A stretch of DNA of 64,000 nt, from assembly GCF_000021745.1 (NCBI RefSeq), contig NC_011666.1, positions 1,612,001 through 1,676,000 on the forward strand, read 5' to 3'. Position 1 is the stretch's first letter. Every line of letters begins with the position of its first letter. Made by a program: the position numbers and the translations under genes. Shown here one piece after another: positions 18,801 to 27,345 of this stretch. The notes beneath the pieces are model-generated. The model did no database searches and was not told the origin of the DNA. It worked only from the letters and a program-made list of their open reading frames with translations. The stretch is from Methylocella silvestris BL2. Lineage in GTDB: Bacteria; Pseudomonadota; Alphaproteobacteria; Rhizobiales; Beijerinckiaceae.

Positions 18801-19599
18801 AGAAATGCGCGTCGGGCGTGCGGGTCTGCGGGACATTCGAACCCCAGATCAGCAGATAGCCAGCGTTGTACCAGTCGGCGCTTTCCGGAACGTCCGTCTG
18901 CTCGCCCCAGGTCATCGGGCTGGCCGGAGGCAGATCGCAATACCAATCATAGAAGGACAGGCAGACGCCACCGAGCAGCGACAGATAACGCGCGCCCGCC
19001 GCGTAGGACACCATGGACATCGCCGGGATCGGCGAGAAGCCGACCACACGATCCGGCCCATATTTTCTGACCGTGTAGGCGTTGGCCGCAGCGATGATTT
19101 CGTTGACCTCGTCCCATGTCGCGCGGACGAGGCCGCCAAGGCCGCGTTTGCTCGTGTATCTGGCGCGCTTTTCAGGGCTCTCCACAATGGAGGCCCAGGC
19201 TGCGACCGGGGAGAGCGTCGCGCGCGCCTCACGCCAAAGCCGGAGCAGGCGTCCGCGCACCATCGGGTGCTTCACGCGATTGGCTGAATAGAGATACCAG
19301 GAATAACTTGCGCCGCGGGCGCAGCCGCGCGGCTCGTGGTTCGGCAGATCCGGCCGCGTGCGCGGGTAATCGGTCTGCTGCGTCTCCCACGTCACGATGC
19401 CGCCCTTGACGTAGATCTTCCAGGAGCACGACCCGGTGCAGTTCACGCCGTGGGTGGAGCGCACGATTTTGTCGTGCTGCCAGCGTTTGCGGTAGCTGTC
19501 CTCCCACTCGCGCGGCTCGTTCGTCACGATCCCGTGCCCGTTGGAAAACGTGCCGACCTGCCTCTTGAAGAACGTCAGCCGGTCGAGGAAGTGGCTCAT
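15865..19599 (-). CDS. narG: Respiratory nitrate reductase alpha subunit, molybdenum
   Basis: A 1244-residue Mo-bisMGD catalytic subunit reducing nitrate to nitrite on the cytoplasmic side. The FS0 ligands are at the expected places: His50, Cys54, Cys58 and Cys93. The pterin pocket stretch TWGEQTDVPES/ADWYN and the GSNVPQTRTPDAHF block are conserved. The C-terminal NYYGTVGSNRDEF segment is typical of NarG. Length equals the family norm. The N-terminus has no cleavable Tat signal, as usual for NarG. A GCAGGGA ribosome site precedes ATG 19599. It is the first gene of the minus-strand nar operon and diverges from the regulator gene across an FNR-type site. Confidence 0.99.
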   Translation of the reverse strand: MSHFLDRLTFFKRQVGTFSNGHGIVTNEPREWEDSYRKRWQHDKIVRSTHGVNCTGSCSWKIYVKGGIVTWETQQTDYPRTRPDLPNHEPRGCARGASYSWYLYSANRVKHPMVRGRLLRLWREARATLSPVAAWASIVESPEKRARYTSKRGLGGLVRATWDEVNEIIAAANAYTVRKYGPDRVVGFSPIPAMSMVSYAAGARYLSLLGGVCLSFYDWYCDLPPASPMTWGEQTDVPESADWYNAGYLLIWGSNVPQTRTPDAHFYTEVRYKGTKSAVISPDYAEATKFADLWLHPKQGTDAALAMAIGHVILREFHLNRKVAYFDDYIRRYTDLPMLVRLVRKDGRYVPDRLLRAEDFAESLGEENNAAWKTVAFDAEGIPVVPLGSIGFRWGEQGKWNLESRRGDGAETSLQLSLIDGGTTGEVAFPYFGGAATNGFTATEHPDVVTRAVPMRRLALKDGETAVATVFDLLCANYGLDRGLGGAGVSSDYDADEPYTPAWAERVTGVPRAHIIHVAREFATNAEKTNGRSMVILGAGVNHWYHMDMTYRGIINLLTLCGCVGQSGGGWSHYVGQEKLRPQIGWLPVAFGLDWSRPPRQMNATSFFYAHTDQWRYETLKVSEILSPTAPDGDWSGSMIDYNVRAERMGWLPSAPQFKQNPLTIAARAAAAGLSPKDFVAKAVRAGELDLSCHDPDDPANWPRNMFVWRSNLLGSSGKGHEYFLKHLLGTNNGVMGKDLGVEGREKPQDVAWRDQAPEGKLDLLVTLDFRMSTTCVYSDIVLPTATWYEKNDLNTSDMHPFIHPLTAAVDPAWESRTDWDIYKGIAAAFSEICPEVLGRETDVVLTPALHDTPGELAQPYGVSDWMRDGTEPVPGKTMPSVTVVERDYPNLYARFTSIGPLLEKLGNGGKGISWATGREVEFLATLNGAVRAGAAAGQPRLETDIDAIEAILSLAPETNGEVAVKAWQALGKATGRDHTHLAEPKEDEKIRFRDIVAQPRKIISSPTWSGIESDKVCYNAGYTNVHELIPWRTLTGRQQFYQDHLWMRAFGEALVTWRPPIDTKGTAAVKGKHGNGNPEIVLNFVTPHQKWGIHSTYTDNLLMLTLSRGGPCVWISEIDAKQAGIVDNDWVEAYNTNGALVARAVVSQRVNPGMAMMYHAQEKIVNMPGSEVTGQRGGIHNSVTRIVLKPTHMIGGYAQQSYGFNYYGTVGSNRDEFIIIRRMNKVDWLDGSTPAASQKEAVS

Positions 19600-19684
19600 G
19601 GTTTTTCCCTGCGGTTCGCGGTCATGCGCAAAGACAGGCGATGACGACGCTCGCTGAGCCTGCAGGTCTCACGGCGTCGCCACA

Positions 19685-19698
19685 TTGATCTACATCAA
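19685..19698. promoter_or_regulatory. FNR/NarR-type binding palindrome
   Basis: A perfect TTGAT-N4-ATCAA palindrome (TTGATCTACATCAA), extended by a further two paired bases on each side (CATTGAT...ATCAATG). It sits in the narG/narR-like divergent intergenic region, 86 bp before each start codon. This is the canonical FNR consensus, so anaerobic activation of both divergent units is the expected function. Confidence 0.85.
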
Positions 19699-19728
19699 TG
19701 TAAAACGTGATTTGATGTGAGACATAGC

Positions 19729-19742
19729 GTGATAAAGATCAC
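19729..19742. promoter_or_regulatory. Second Crp/Fnr-type palindrome (GTGAT-N4-ATCAC)
   Basis: GTGATAAAGATCAC has the same 5-4-5 geometry as the FNR site but CRP-like outer bases. It lies 42 bp before the regulator start codon, close enough to overlap its promoter. It could be an autoregulatory site. The function is inferred from symmetry and position only. Confidence 0.5.
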
Positions 19743-19783
19743 ATGGCGTGCATTCTCATCTCGTGGGGCGAGAGGAAAACCAA

Positions 19784-20593
19784 ATGGAAGTGGGTTCGCC
19801 AGCCAATCGACCCAACAGCGCGGCTCCAGCTTCCGAAGCCGCAAATGGCGCCGATGCAGGGCCCTGGTCCTCCGCCCGTGATGCGCTCCGGGACATTGCT
19901 TGGCTGCATGAGGTCCCTCCTGAAACGCTGGACGCGCTGGCGGCGGAGGCTCTGCTGCATCGCGTGCCAGCGGGGAGCGTCCTGATCGAGCAAGCGGAGA
20001 CGCCGGTCTTTGCCCAGATTCTCCTCGCCGGCAGCATCGAGCTTTTAGGCATCCGCAATCAGGTCGAGACCCTCATTGAACTCTTGCTTCCGGTAGATCT
20101 CGTCATTCCCGCCGCCGTCATCGGCGATCAGCCCTATCTGATGCAGGCCCGCGTCTACGAGGAGGCCCACCTTCTTCTGATCCGGGCTGAAGCCTTCCGG
20201 GACGCCATCGCAGCGGATCACGCCTTTTGCCGCGCTATTCTGGGCCGTCAGGCGGCGCAGTTCCGGCGCCAGGTGCGCATGCAGAAAAACCTGAAGCTGC
20301 GCTCTGCAGAAGAACGGGTCGGCTGCTACCTCGTCGCGCTCATCGGGCAATCTCAAACAGACATCGCCGTGCGCCTGCCGCTCGAAAAGCGCCTCATCGC
20401 CTCGCAGCTTGGCATGACGCGCGAGACCTTCTCGCGCGCCTTGGCCGGGATGGCGAAGTTCGGAATGCTTATCCGCGGCGACATGCTGCATGTCGAAGAC
20501 GCGGCCGCGGCCCGCGCCCGCTTCCCGCTCGATCCGCTCATCGATGGTCCAGAGCCGATCAAACCCCTTCAAGACAGGAAAGCCCGACCATGA
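19784..20593 (+). CDS. Crp/Fnr-family regulator, NarR-like
   Basis: A 269-residue regulator with a cyclic-nucleotide-type sensor barrel (residues ~60-160), a long dimer helix and a C-terminal winged helix (EKRLIASQLGMTRETFSRALAGMAKFG). The N-terminus lacks the cysteine cluster of FNR, so it should not sense oxygen through an Fe-S centre. In Paracoccus the Cys-less family member NarR sits directly before narK and responds to nitrate or nitrite; the same gene order here makes this the best guess. ATG 19784 is chosen for the AGAGG 10 nt upstream. It overlaps narK by 4 nt. Confidence 0.8.
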   Translation: MEVGSPANRPNSAAPASEAANGADAGPWSSARDALRDIAWLHEVPPETLDALAAEALLHRVPAGSVLIEQAETPVFAQILLAGSIELLGIRNQVETLIELLLPVDLVIPAAVIGDQPYLMQARVYEEAHLLLIRAEAFRDAIAADHAFCRAILGRQAAQFRRQVRMQKNLKLRSAEERVGCYLVALIGQSQTDIAVRLPLEKRLIASQLGMTRETFSRALAGMAKFGMLIRGDMLHVEDAAAARARFPLDPLIDGPEPIKPLQDRKARP

Positions 20594-23343
20594 ATACGGC
20601 GCCTCCAATTCCGACGGCCCGCGCAATCAATCCCGCCGACCAGACCCGCGCCCTGTGGTTGTCCACCATTGCTTTTACGGCGTGCTTCGCCGTTTGGACA
20701 ATCTTCGCGATCATCGGCATCCAGATCAAAAAAGACCTCGGCCTGTCTGACACGCAGTTCGGGCTCCTGGTCGGCACCCCGATCCTGACCGGATCGCTGA
20801 TTCGTCTCATTCTCGGCATTTGGGCCGATCAATACGGCGGGCGCGTCGTCCTTGTTTTGACGATGTTGTCCGCGGCCGTCATGACCGCGCTGCTGACCTT
20901 TGCTTACAATTATCCCACATTCCTGCTCGCCGCGCTTGGCGTCGGCATCGCGGGAGGGTCCTTCTCGGTCGGCGTCGCCTATGTGGCGAAGTGGTTCCCG
21001 AAGGAAAAGCAGGGACTGGCGCTCGGCATCTTCGGCGCTGGCAATGTGGGCGCCGCCGTGACGAAGTTTACGGCGCCCGCGATCATGGTCGCATATGGTT
21101 GGCAAACGGTGGCGCTGGTCTGGGCGGCGGCGCTCGCCTTGATCGCCATTGTCTTCTTCCTGATGACGAAGGACGATCCGGATCTCGCGCGGCGGCGGGC
21201 GTCGGGACAGAAGCCGGAGTCGGTGGCGGCCATGCTGGAGCCGCTCAAGAACGCTCAGGTCTGGCGCTTTTCGCTCTACTACTTCTTTGTGTTTGGCGGC
21301 TTCGTCTCGCTGGCCCTGTGGCTGCCGCGCTATCTCATCGGAGTCTATGGACTCGACATCACCACGGCCGGCATGATCGCCGCCGCCTATTCGATCCCTG
21401 CGTCGATCTTTCGCGCCTATGGCGGCCATTTATCCGACAAATTCGGCGCGCGGCGGGTCCTCTACTGGACATTCCTGGTGTCGGTGGCCTGCACCTTCAT
21501 CCTCTCCTACCCGCCGACACATTATGTGATGGAGGGGATTCGCGGCCCGATCGCCTTCTCGACCCGGCTGGGCATTGGCGGCTTCATGGCCGTGGCCGTC
21601 GTGCTCGGGTTTTTCATGAGCCTCGGCAAGGCGGCGGTGTTCAAGCATGTTCCGATCTATTACCCTGATCGCGTCGGGGCCGTCGGCGGCGCCGTCGGCC
21701 TCGTCGGCGGGCTTGGCGGCTTCATCATGCCGATCGCCTTTGGCGCGCTGAACGATTTGACCGGGATCTGGCAGAGTTGCTTTTGGCTGCTGTTCATCAT
21801 CGTGTCGGTCGCGCTCGTCTGGATGCATCTGGCGGTCCGTCAGATGGAACGCACGGCCGAGGGGACTGGCGTCTCATTGCGGACGCTCCCCGAACTTCCC
21901 GAGATGCAGCCGATCCACGGAGCTGCGCAGCAGGGCGCAATGGCGGGCACAGGCGCCATCCAGGATTGGCGGCCTGAGGACAAGGTTTTCTGGGACGCTA
22001 CAGGCCGCGCGATCGCCCGGCGCAATCTTTGGATATCCATTCCATGCCTGCTGCTATCCTTCGCCGTCTGGATGGTGTGGTCCGTGGTCGTTGCGAAGCT
22101 CCCCGCCGTCGGCTTCGCCTTCTCGAACGAGGAACTGTTCTGGCTGGCGGCGCTGCCCGGCCTCTCCGGCGCGACGCTGCGCATTTTCTACTCCTTCATG
22201 CCGGCGATTTTCGGCGGCCGGCTCTGGACAACACTGACCACCTGGTCGCTGCTGATCCCGGCGCTTGGCATCGGCTTCGCGGTGCAGAACCCCAGCACGC
22301 CATACTGGATCTTCCTTGCCCTCGCCCTGCTCTGCGGCTTGGGCGGCGGCAACTTCGCCTCCTCGATGGCCAACATCTCTTTCTTTTTTCCCAAGGCGGA
22401 GAAGGGCAACGCGCTCGCCATGAACGCCGGTCTCGGCAACCTCGGCGTCAGCGTCGTGCAATTCGTGGTGCCGCTGGCCATCACGGCCGGCGTTTTCGGC
22501 TGGCTTGGCGGCGCGCCGCAGACCGCAACGCAAGACGGCGTCACAACGACGTTATGGCTGCAGAACGCCGGCTTCGTTTTTGTGCCGTTCATTATCGCCA
22601 GCGCCTTTGCGGCGTGGTTCGGTATGGATGACATCGCCACGATGAAGTCATCGTTCGCCGACCAGGCGGTCATCTTCCGGCGCACGCATAACTGGATCAT
22701 GTGCTGGCTCTATACCGGCACCTTCGGATCCTTTATCGGCTTCTCGGCGGCGTTTCCGCTCCTGGCGAAGATCCTTTTCCCGGATGTCAACGCGCTGCGC
22801 TACGCCTTCCTCGGCCCGCTCGTCGGCGCCCTCGCGCGGGCGCTCGCCGGCAAGCCGAGCGACCGCATCGGCGGCGGCCGCATCACATTTTGGGTTTTCA
22901 TCGCCATGAGCCTCGGCGTGGCCGGCGTCCTTTACGCCATTGGCGTGAAAGGCGATCCGATCGCCTTCCCGGTCTTCCTGGCAAGCTTCCTGTTCCTTTT
23001 CGCAGCGAGCGGCGTCGGCAACGCCTCGACGTTCCAGATGATCCCGGCGATCATGCGCAAGGAAGTGGCGCGGCTGGAGCCCGGCGTCGTCGCCGCCAAC
23101 CTCGTCAAGCAATCCGATAAGGAATCGGCTGCGATCATCGGCTTCAGCTCGGCGATCGCGGCGTATGGCGCTTTCTTCATTCCCAAGAGCTTCGGCACTT
23201 CGATCGCCATGACCGGCGGAGCGGCTGCAGCGCTCTATGCGTTCCTGGCCTTCTATGTGAGCTGCATCGCCGTCACCTGGTGGTTCTACACGAGGCGCGG
23301 CGGTTTGCTGTTCGACGTGGAGCGTGGCGCAGCGAAAAAATGA
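20590..23343 (+). CDS. narK: Fused NarK1-NarK2 nitrate/nitrite transporter
   Basis: A 917-residue double major-facilitator protein. Residues ~20-420 form one NarK with IGIQIKKDLGLSDTQFGLLVG and GLALGIFGAGNVGAA. Residues ~475-915 form a second, with FAFSNEELFWLAALPGLSGATLR and ALAMNAGLGNLGVS. The nitrate-signature Gly-rich helices occur in each half. About 24 membrane helices are expected. Such fusions, found in Paracoccus, combine a proton/nitrate symporter with a nitrate/nitrite antiporter. ATG 20590 overlaps the regulator stop, and the nar structural genes lie on the opposite strand. Confidence 0.95.
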   Translation: MNTAPPIPTARAINPADQTRALWLSTIAFTACFAVWTIFAIIGIQIKKDLGLSDTQFGLLVGTPILTGSLIRLILGIWADQYGGRVVLVLTMLSAAVMTALLTFAYNYPTFLLAALGVGIAGGSFSVGVAYVAKWFPKEKQGLALGIFGAGNVGAAVTKFTAPAIMVAYGWQTVALVWAAALALIAIVFFLMTKDDPDLARRRASGQKPESVAAMLEPLKNAQVWRFSLYYFFVFGGFVSLALWLPRYLIGVYGLDITTAGMIAAAYSIPASIFRAYGGHLSDKFGARRVLYWTFLVSVACTFILSYPPTHYVMEGIRGPIAFSTRLGIGGFMAVAVVLGFFMSLGKAAVFKHVPIYYPDRVGAVGGAVGLVGGLGGFIMPIAFGALNDLTGIWQSCFWLLFIIVSVALVWMHLAVRQMERTAEGTGVSLRTLPELPEMQPIHGAAQQGAMAGTGAIQDWRPEDKVFWDATGRAIARRNLWISIPCLLLSFAVWMVWSVVVAKLPAVGFAFSNEELFWLAALPGLSGATLRIFYSFMPAIFGGRLWTTLTTWSLLIPALGIGFAVQNPSTPYWIFLALALLCGLGGGNFASSMANISFFFPKAEKGNALAMNAGLGNLGVSVVQFVVPLAITAGVFGWLGGAPQTATQDGVTTTLWLQNAGFVFVPFIIASAFAAWFGMDDIATMKSSFADQAVIFRRTHNWIMCWLYTGTFGSFIGFSAAFPLLAKILFPDVNALRYAFLGPLVGALARALAGKPSDRIGGGRITFWVFIAMSLGVAGVLYAIGVKGDPIAFPVFLASFLFLFAASGVGNASTFQMIPAIMRKEVARLEPGVVAANLVKQSDKESAAIIGFSSAIAAYGAFFIPKSFGTSIAMTGGAAAALYAFLAFYVSCIAVTWWFYTRRGGLLFDVERGAAKK

Positions 23344-23563
23344 CCGTCCGTCACCTCCTCGGGGCAGCGACGGGCGCCCGCCTCGCGACGATGGCGCCCC
23401 TGCGTTAGAGCACGCAAAACTGTGGGGGCGCTTTCGCTCTTCGCGCCGATCTCTTAGGCGGCCGGTGCGAACCCCGGCTTCGCGACCAATCTTGGACTCA
23501 GCCGCCAAACACTTTGAGGCCCCTACGATTCTGTGCGGTCCCCGAGCGGCGCTCGACGCTTTG

Positions 23564-23579
23564 TTTGTTCCGCAACAAA
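23564..23579. promoter_or_regulatory. NnrR-type palindrome upstream of norE
   Basis: TTTGTT-CCGC-AACAAA is a perfect 6-4-6 palindrome with the TTG-N8-CAA skeleton of NNR/NnrR sites. It is centred about 62 bp before the norE start, in the 290-bp gap after narK. It shares its layout with sites before nirK and nnrS. Confidence 0.7.
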
Positions 23580-23633
23580 GTCGGCGCTGGATCATCGCCG
23601 TACGGTCGCCGCCATGGAAATGGCGCGGAACAG

Positions 23634-24227
23634 ATGAGCGAAGCCTGTGGCGTCCCTCAAGAGGGCGATGGCGTGCGTTCATCCGGTTGGGGGCCGTTGT
23701 CGGCGCTTCCGGGCAATCCGCTCATGTGGGTGCTGATCGCCTCTGAACTCGCGGTGTTTGCTCTGGCGCTGGCCGGCTACGCGGGCGCGCGCGCCAAAGA
23801 CCCTTCGGGATTTGCTGCGGCGCAGGATCAACTCGACCGCGTTGCAGGAACCATCAATACGGCGACGCTGCTCACCAGCGGTCTTTTCGCCGCCCTGGCT
23901 AACGAAGCGCGGCGTAATGGCGACCGCGGGTGGGCGCGCTGGAGCCTATTGGCAGCGGCGGCGCTCGGCTGCCTGTTTCTCCTCGTCAAGGGCTTTGAAT
24001 ATGGCGGCGAAATCGCAGCTGGCAACGACATCGACTCCAGCCCGTTCTTTACCCTCTATTTCCTGGTCACGGGGTTCCACGCGCTGCATGTCATTCTCGG
24101 AATCGGAATTCTCGCCGTCGTGGCGTTTTTCGATTCAAAAGAGAACATCGAAACCGGAACAGCCTTCTGGCATATGGTCGATCTCATCTGGATCGTCGTG
24201 TTTCCCAGCTTCTATCTGTTGAGGTGA
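23634..24227 (+). CDS. norE: NorE-like cytochrome oxidase subunit III family protein
   Basis: A 197-residue membrane protein with five hydrophobic helices and the subunit III signature (HALHVILGIGIL; FWHMVDLIWIVVFPSFYLL at the C-terminus). It heads the nor operon norEFCBQD. NorE proteins support maturation or activity of NO reductase without being catalytic. The start ATG 23634 has only a weak GGAA site upstream. The N-terminal ~25 residues are hydrophilic. Confidence 0.9.
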   Translation: MSEACGVPQEGDGVRSSGWGPLSALPGNPLMWVLIASELAVFALALAGYAGARAKDPSGFAAAQDQLDRVAGTINTATLLTSGLFAALANEARRNGDRGWARWSLLAAAALGCLFLLVKGFEYGGEIAAGNDIDSSPFFTLYFLVTGFHALHVILGIGILAVVAFFDSKENIETGTAFWHMVDLIWIVVFPSFYLLR

Positions 24228-24231
24228 GGCG

Positions 24232-24642
24232 ATGCGCGAAACCGTCCGATCCCTTCTGGCGGCGTGGGCGATGCTGATGGCGTTGACGCTGGCTCTGGCC
24301 GTCGCCGGCGACGTCAACCATCCCTCGCGGCTGGGGCCTGTCTGGATCGTCGTGATCGCCCTGGCGGCAGCGGCAAAGGCCCGCATCGTCCTCCGCTCAT
24401 ATCTCGGCCTGTATGCGGCGCCTGCCGCGCTCACAGGCTTTACATTCGCCATTGTTTTGACCCTGGCGATCGTCTCCGCTTCGTTTCTTCTGTTTACGAC
24501 GCCGCCGCGGCAAGCTTCGGCGCGCGACAACACACAGCCCTTTTCCCTAACTGCCGATTGTTCGCGCCAAGCCTGCGGTCCGTCCGCGATTCGCGGCCCT
24601 CTGATCGATGGAGAGGCTCGCCGCAATGCGACGCAATTATAG
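24232..24642 (+). CDS. norF: NorF-like small membrane protein
   Basis: A 136-residue protein with three hydrophobic helices (from residues ~7, ~32 and ~60) and a polar tail. The size and helices match the subunit IV-like NorF, with the helix-2 KARIVLRSYLGL motif common to the family. It starts 4 nt after norE (TGAGGCG then ATG) and 24 nt before norC. The 50-residue C-terminal extension (PPRQASARDN onward) is longer than usual and may be unconserved. Confidence 0.8.
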   Translation: MRETVRSLLAAWAMLMALTLALAVAGDVNHPSRLGPVWIVVIALAAAAKARIVLRSYLGLYAAPAALTGFTFAIVLTLAIVSASFLLFTTPPRQASARDNTQPFSLTADCSRQACGPSAIRGPLIDGEARRNATQL

Positions 24643-24666
24643 GCCAAATCCTGCCGGAGCGACAGA

Positions 24667-25119
24667 ATGAGCGAAATCCTGACCAAATCAACGGCCCGAA
24701 ATATCTTCTACGGCGGCACGCTTTTCTTCTTCACGATCTTCGTCGGACTGACTCTCCACAGCCGTCATTACATCCTGACCAAGGGCACGGATCAGGCCAA
24801 TCTCACCGACGCGGTCGTGCGCGGCAAGCGCATCTGGGAAAGCAAGGCCTGTTTCGATTGTCATACCATTTTGGGCGAAGGCGCGCGCTTTGCGCCGGAA
24901 GTCGGCAATGTGTTCATCCGCTGGGGCGGCGACAAGGATCCCAAAGCCGCCCATGAAATGATCAAGGACTGGATGAAATCGCAGCCGTCCGGCGTCGCCG
25001 GCCGTCGGCAAATGCCGCAGTTCAACCTCAGCGACAACGAACTCGACGATCTCGCCGATTTTCTCGAATGGGTGAGCCGGACCAACACGCAAGGCTGGCC
25101 GCCGGGCAAAGCTGGCTGA
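24667..25119 (+). CDS. norC: Nitric oxide reductase cytochrome c subunit
   Basis: A 150-residue membrane-anchored c-type cytochrome. It has an N-terminal uncleaved helix (residues ~12-32), haem-binding CFDCH at residues 62-66, and a probable axial Met in RRQMPQFNLS. It passes electrons from periplasmic donors to NorB. Length and order (norC then norB) match the cNOR family. Confidence 0.97.
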   Translation: MSEILTKSTARNIFYGGTLFFFTIFVGLTLHSRHYILTKGTDQANLTDAVVRGKRIWESKACFDCHTILGEGARFAPEVGNVFIRWGGDKDPKAAHEMIKDWMKSQPSGVAGRRQMPQFNLSDNELDDLADFLEWVSRTNTQGWPPGKAG

Positions 25120-25156
25120 AACGGTTTGGCGGAACAATCGATGTGGAGAACATCTA

Positions 25157-26512
25157 ATGCGATATGAAACTCAAAGCATCGCGAAGGTCTACTGGTATGG
25201 CGCCATGCTGATCTTCGCCGTGCAGGTCTGCTTCGGCCTGCTCGGCGGCCTCATCTACATCATGCCAAATGTTCTTTCGGAGCTCCTCCCTTTCAACATC
25301 ATCCGCATGGTGCATACCAATGCATTGATCGTCTGGCTGTTGCTCGGATTTTTTGGGGCGACCTATTATCTCGTGCCGGAAGAATCGGAACGCGAGATCT
25401 ATTCGACCAAACTGGCTTATATCCAGTTCGCCATCTTCTTTTTCGGGGCGCTGGCGGCGGTGGTCGGCTATCTGTTCCACGTCAACGCCAATGAGGCGCG
25501 CTCCTATCTGGAGCAGCCGCTTTGGGTAAAACTCGGCATTATCGTCGCAGCGCTGATTTTCCTGTTCAACATCTCGATGACGGTGTTGCAGGGACGCAAG
25601 ACCGCGATCACCAACGTGCTCCTGCTCGGCCTATGGGGCATCGCCATCTTCTTCCTGTTCTCGCTTTATAATCCGGGCAATCTGTCTGAAGACAAGATGT
25701 TCTGGTGGTATGTCGTCCATCTGTGGGTCGAAGGCGTGTGGGAGCTGGTGATGGCCTCGGTTCTGGCTTTCATCATGTTGAAGATAACCGGCGTCGACCG
25801 GGAGGTTATCGAAAAATGGCTCTATGTCATCGTCGCCACCGCCTTGTTCTCCGGCGTGCTTGGCACGGGGCATCACTATTACTGGATCGGCGCGCCCGGC
25901 TACTGGCAGTGGATCGGTTCGATTTTTTCCTCTCTCGAAGTCGTTCCTTTCTTCGGTATGGTTCTGTTCACTTTCACGATGGTCTGGAAGGGCCGTCGCG
26001 ATCATCCCAATAAAGCCGCTCTTCTGTGGTCTCTCGGCTGCTCGGTGCTGGCCTTTTTCGGCGCCGGCGTCTGGGGCTTCCTTCATACTTTGCACGGCGT
26101 AAACTTCTACACGCATGGCACGCAGGTGACGGCCGCGCATGGGCATCTGGCTTTCTATGGCGCCTATGTCTGCCTCAATCTGGCGATGATGACCTATGCC
26201 TTCCCGCAGCTCAAGAATCGCGCGCCATATAATCAGGTCCTGAACATGATCAGCTTCTGGGTTCTGTCCGGCGGCGTGGTGTTCATGACCGTCTCGCTCA
26301 CCTTCGCGGGGGTGTTGCAGACGCATCTCGAACGCGTGATGGGGCTTTCCTACATGGAAGTGCAGGATCAGCTCGGATTATTTTACCTGATGCGGTTCGG
26401 CGCGGGCGTCGTCACGGTGATCGGCGCGTTGATGTTCATCTATGCGCTGCTCGTGCCGCGCACGGCGGAAGTGATCGCGCCAGCCAATGGTCTTGGCGCG
26501 CCCGCGGAATAG
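25157..26512 (+). CDS. norB: Nitric oxide reductase catalytic subunit
   Basis: A 451-residue, 12-helix member of the haem-copper oxidase superfamily that reduces NO to N2O. The His ligands of haem b, haem b3 and FeB lie in IIRMVHTNALIVWLLLG, WWYVVHLWVEGVWELV (with the conserved Glu residues near FeB), GTGHHYYWIG and AAHGHLAFYG. The absence of a Tyr-His crosslink motif distinguishes it from oxidases. It lies 37 nt after norC in one operon. Confidence 0.98.
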   Translation: MRYETQSIAKVYWYGAMLIFAVQVCFGLLGGLIYIMPNVLSELLPFNIIRMVHTNALIVWLLLGFFGATYYLVPEESEREIYSTKLAYIQFAIFFFGALAAVVGYLFHVNANEARSYLEQPLWVKLGIIVAALIFLFNISMTVLQGRKTAITNVLLLGLWGIAIFFLFSLYNPGNLSEDKMFWWYVVHLWVEGVWELVMASVLAFIMLKITGVDREVIEKWLYVIVATALFSGVLGTGHHYYWIGAPGYWQWIGSIFSSLEVVPFFGMVLFTFTMVWKGRRDHPNKAALLWSLGCSVLAFFGAGVWGFLHTLHGVNFYTHGTQVTAAHGHLAFYGAYVCLNLAMMTYAFPQLKNRAPYNQVLNMISFWVLSGGVVFMTVSLTFAGVLQTHLERVMGLSYMEVQDQLGLFYLMRFGAGVVTVIGALMFIYALLVPRTAEVIAPANGLGAPAE

Positions 26513-26523
26513 AGGGTCAAGCC

Positions 26524-27339
26524 ATGAACGTCGCAACTGCGCAGATCGAGAGGGAGCGCGCTTTGGCGCTCCCGTTTTACCAAGCCCAAAAAAACGAATG
26601 TAGCCTATTCGAGGCGGCCTATCGTCGCCGCCTTCCCATCCTGCTCAAGGGGCCGACCGGCTGCGGCAAAACCCGTTTTGTCGCGCATATGGCCGCCAGA
26701 CTCGGGCTCAGCCTCGAAACAGTGTCCTGCCACGACGACCTGACCGCCGCGGATCTGACGGGACGCTATCTGATCAAGAACAATGAGACCGTATGGGTGG
26801 ACGGGCCGCTGACCCGCACGGTGCGGCATGGCGGGATCTGCTATCTCGATGAGATCGTGGAGGCGCGAAAGGACGTCACGGTCGTCCTGCATCCGCTCAC
26901 CGACGACCGCCGCATCCTGCCCCTCGATAGAACCGGCGAGACGCTGCAGGCGCCGGACGATTTCATGCTCGTCGTGTCCTATAATCCTGGCTACCAATCT
27001 ATGCTCAAGACGCTCAAACCATCGACGCGCCAGCGCTTCGTGGCGATCTCTTTCGACTATCCGAGGCCGGACGTCGAGGCGGCCATTGTCGCGCGTGAGT
27101 CGGATCTGGCGCTCGAACAATGCGCCACCCTGGTGCGGCTCGCCGTCCGCTTGCGGGCGTTGAAAGGCCAGGATCTGGAAGAAGGAGCGTCCACGCGTTT
27201 GCTCGTCGCCTGCGCGAGCCTTATCTGGGCGGGCATGAAGCGCGAGGATGCGATCGAAGCGGCTTTGATCGAACCTTTGACCGACGATCCGGACATCAAG
27301 CGTGGCCTCCTGGACCTTGTTTCCGTCACTCTGGGGTGA
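26524..27339 (+). CDS. norQ: MoxR-type AAA+ ATPase for NO reductase assembly
   Basis: A 271-residue AAA+ ATPase of the MoxR/NorQ group. It has Walker A GPTGCGKT at residues 43-50, Walker B ICYLDEIVEARKD near residue 105 and a sensor region (VVSYNPGYQS) near 150. NorQ works with NorD to insert the non-haem iron of NorB. It is 11 nt after norB and 6 nt before norD. Confidence 0.95.
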   Translation: MNVATAQIERERALALPFYQAQKNECSLFEAAYRRRLPILLKGPTGCGKTRFVAHMAARLGLSLETVSCHDDLTAADLTGRYLIKNNETVWVDGPLTRTVRHGGICYLDEIVEARKDVTVVLHPLTDDRRILPLDRTGETLQAPDDFMLVVSYNPGYQSMLKTLKPSTRQRFVAISFDYPRPDVEAAIVARESDLALEQCATLVRLAVRLRALKGQDLEEGASTRLLVACASLIWAGMKREDAIEAALIEPLTDDPDIKRGLLDLVSVTLG

Positions 27340-27345
27340 GCCGCG

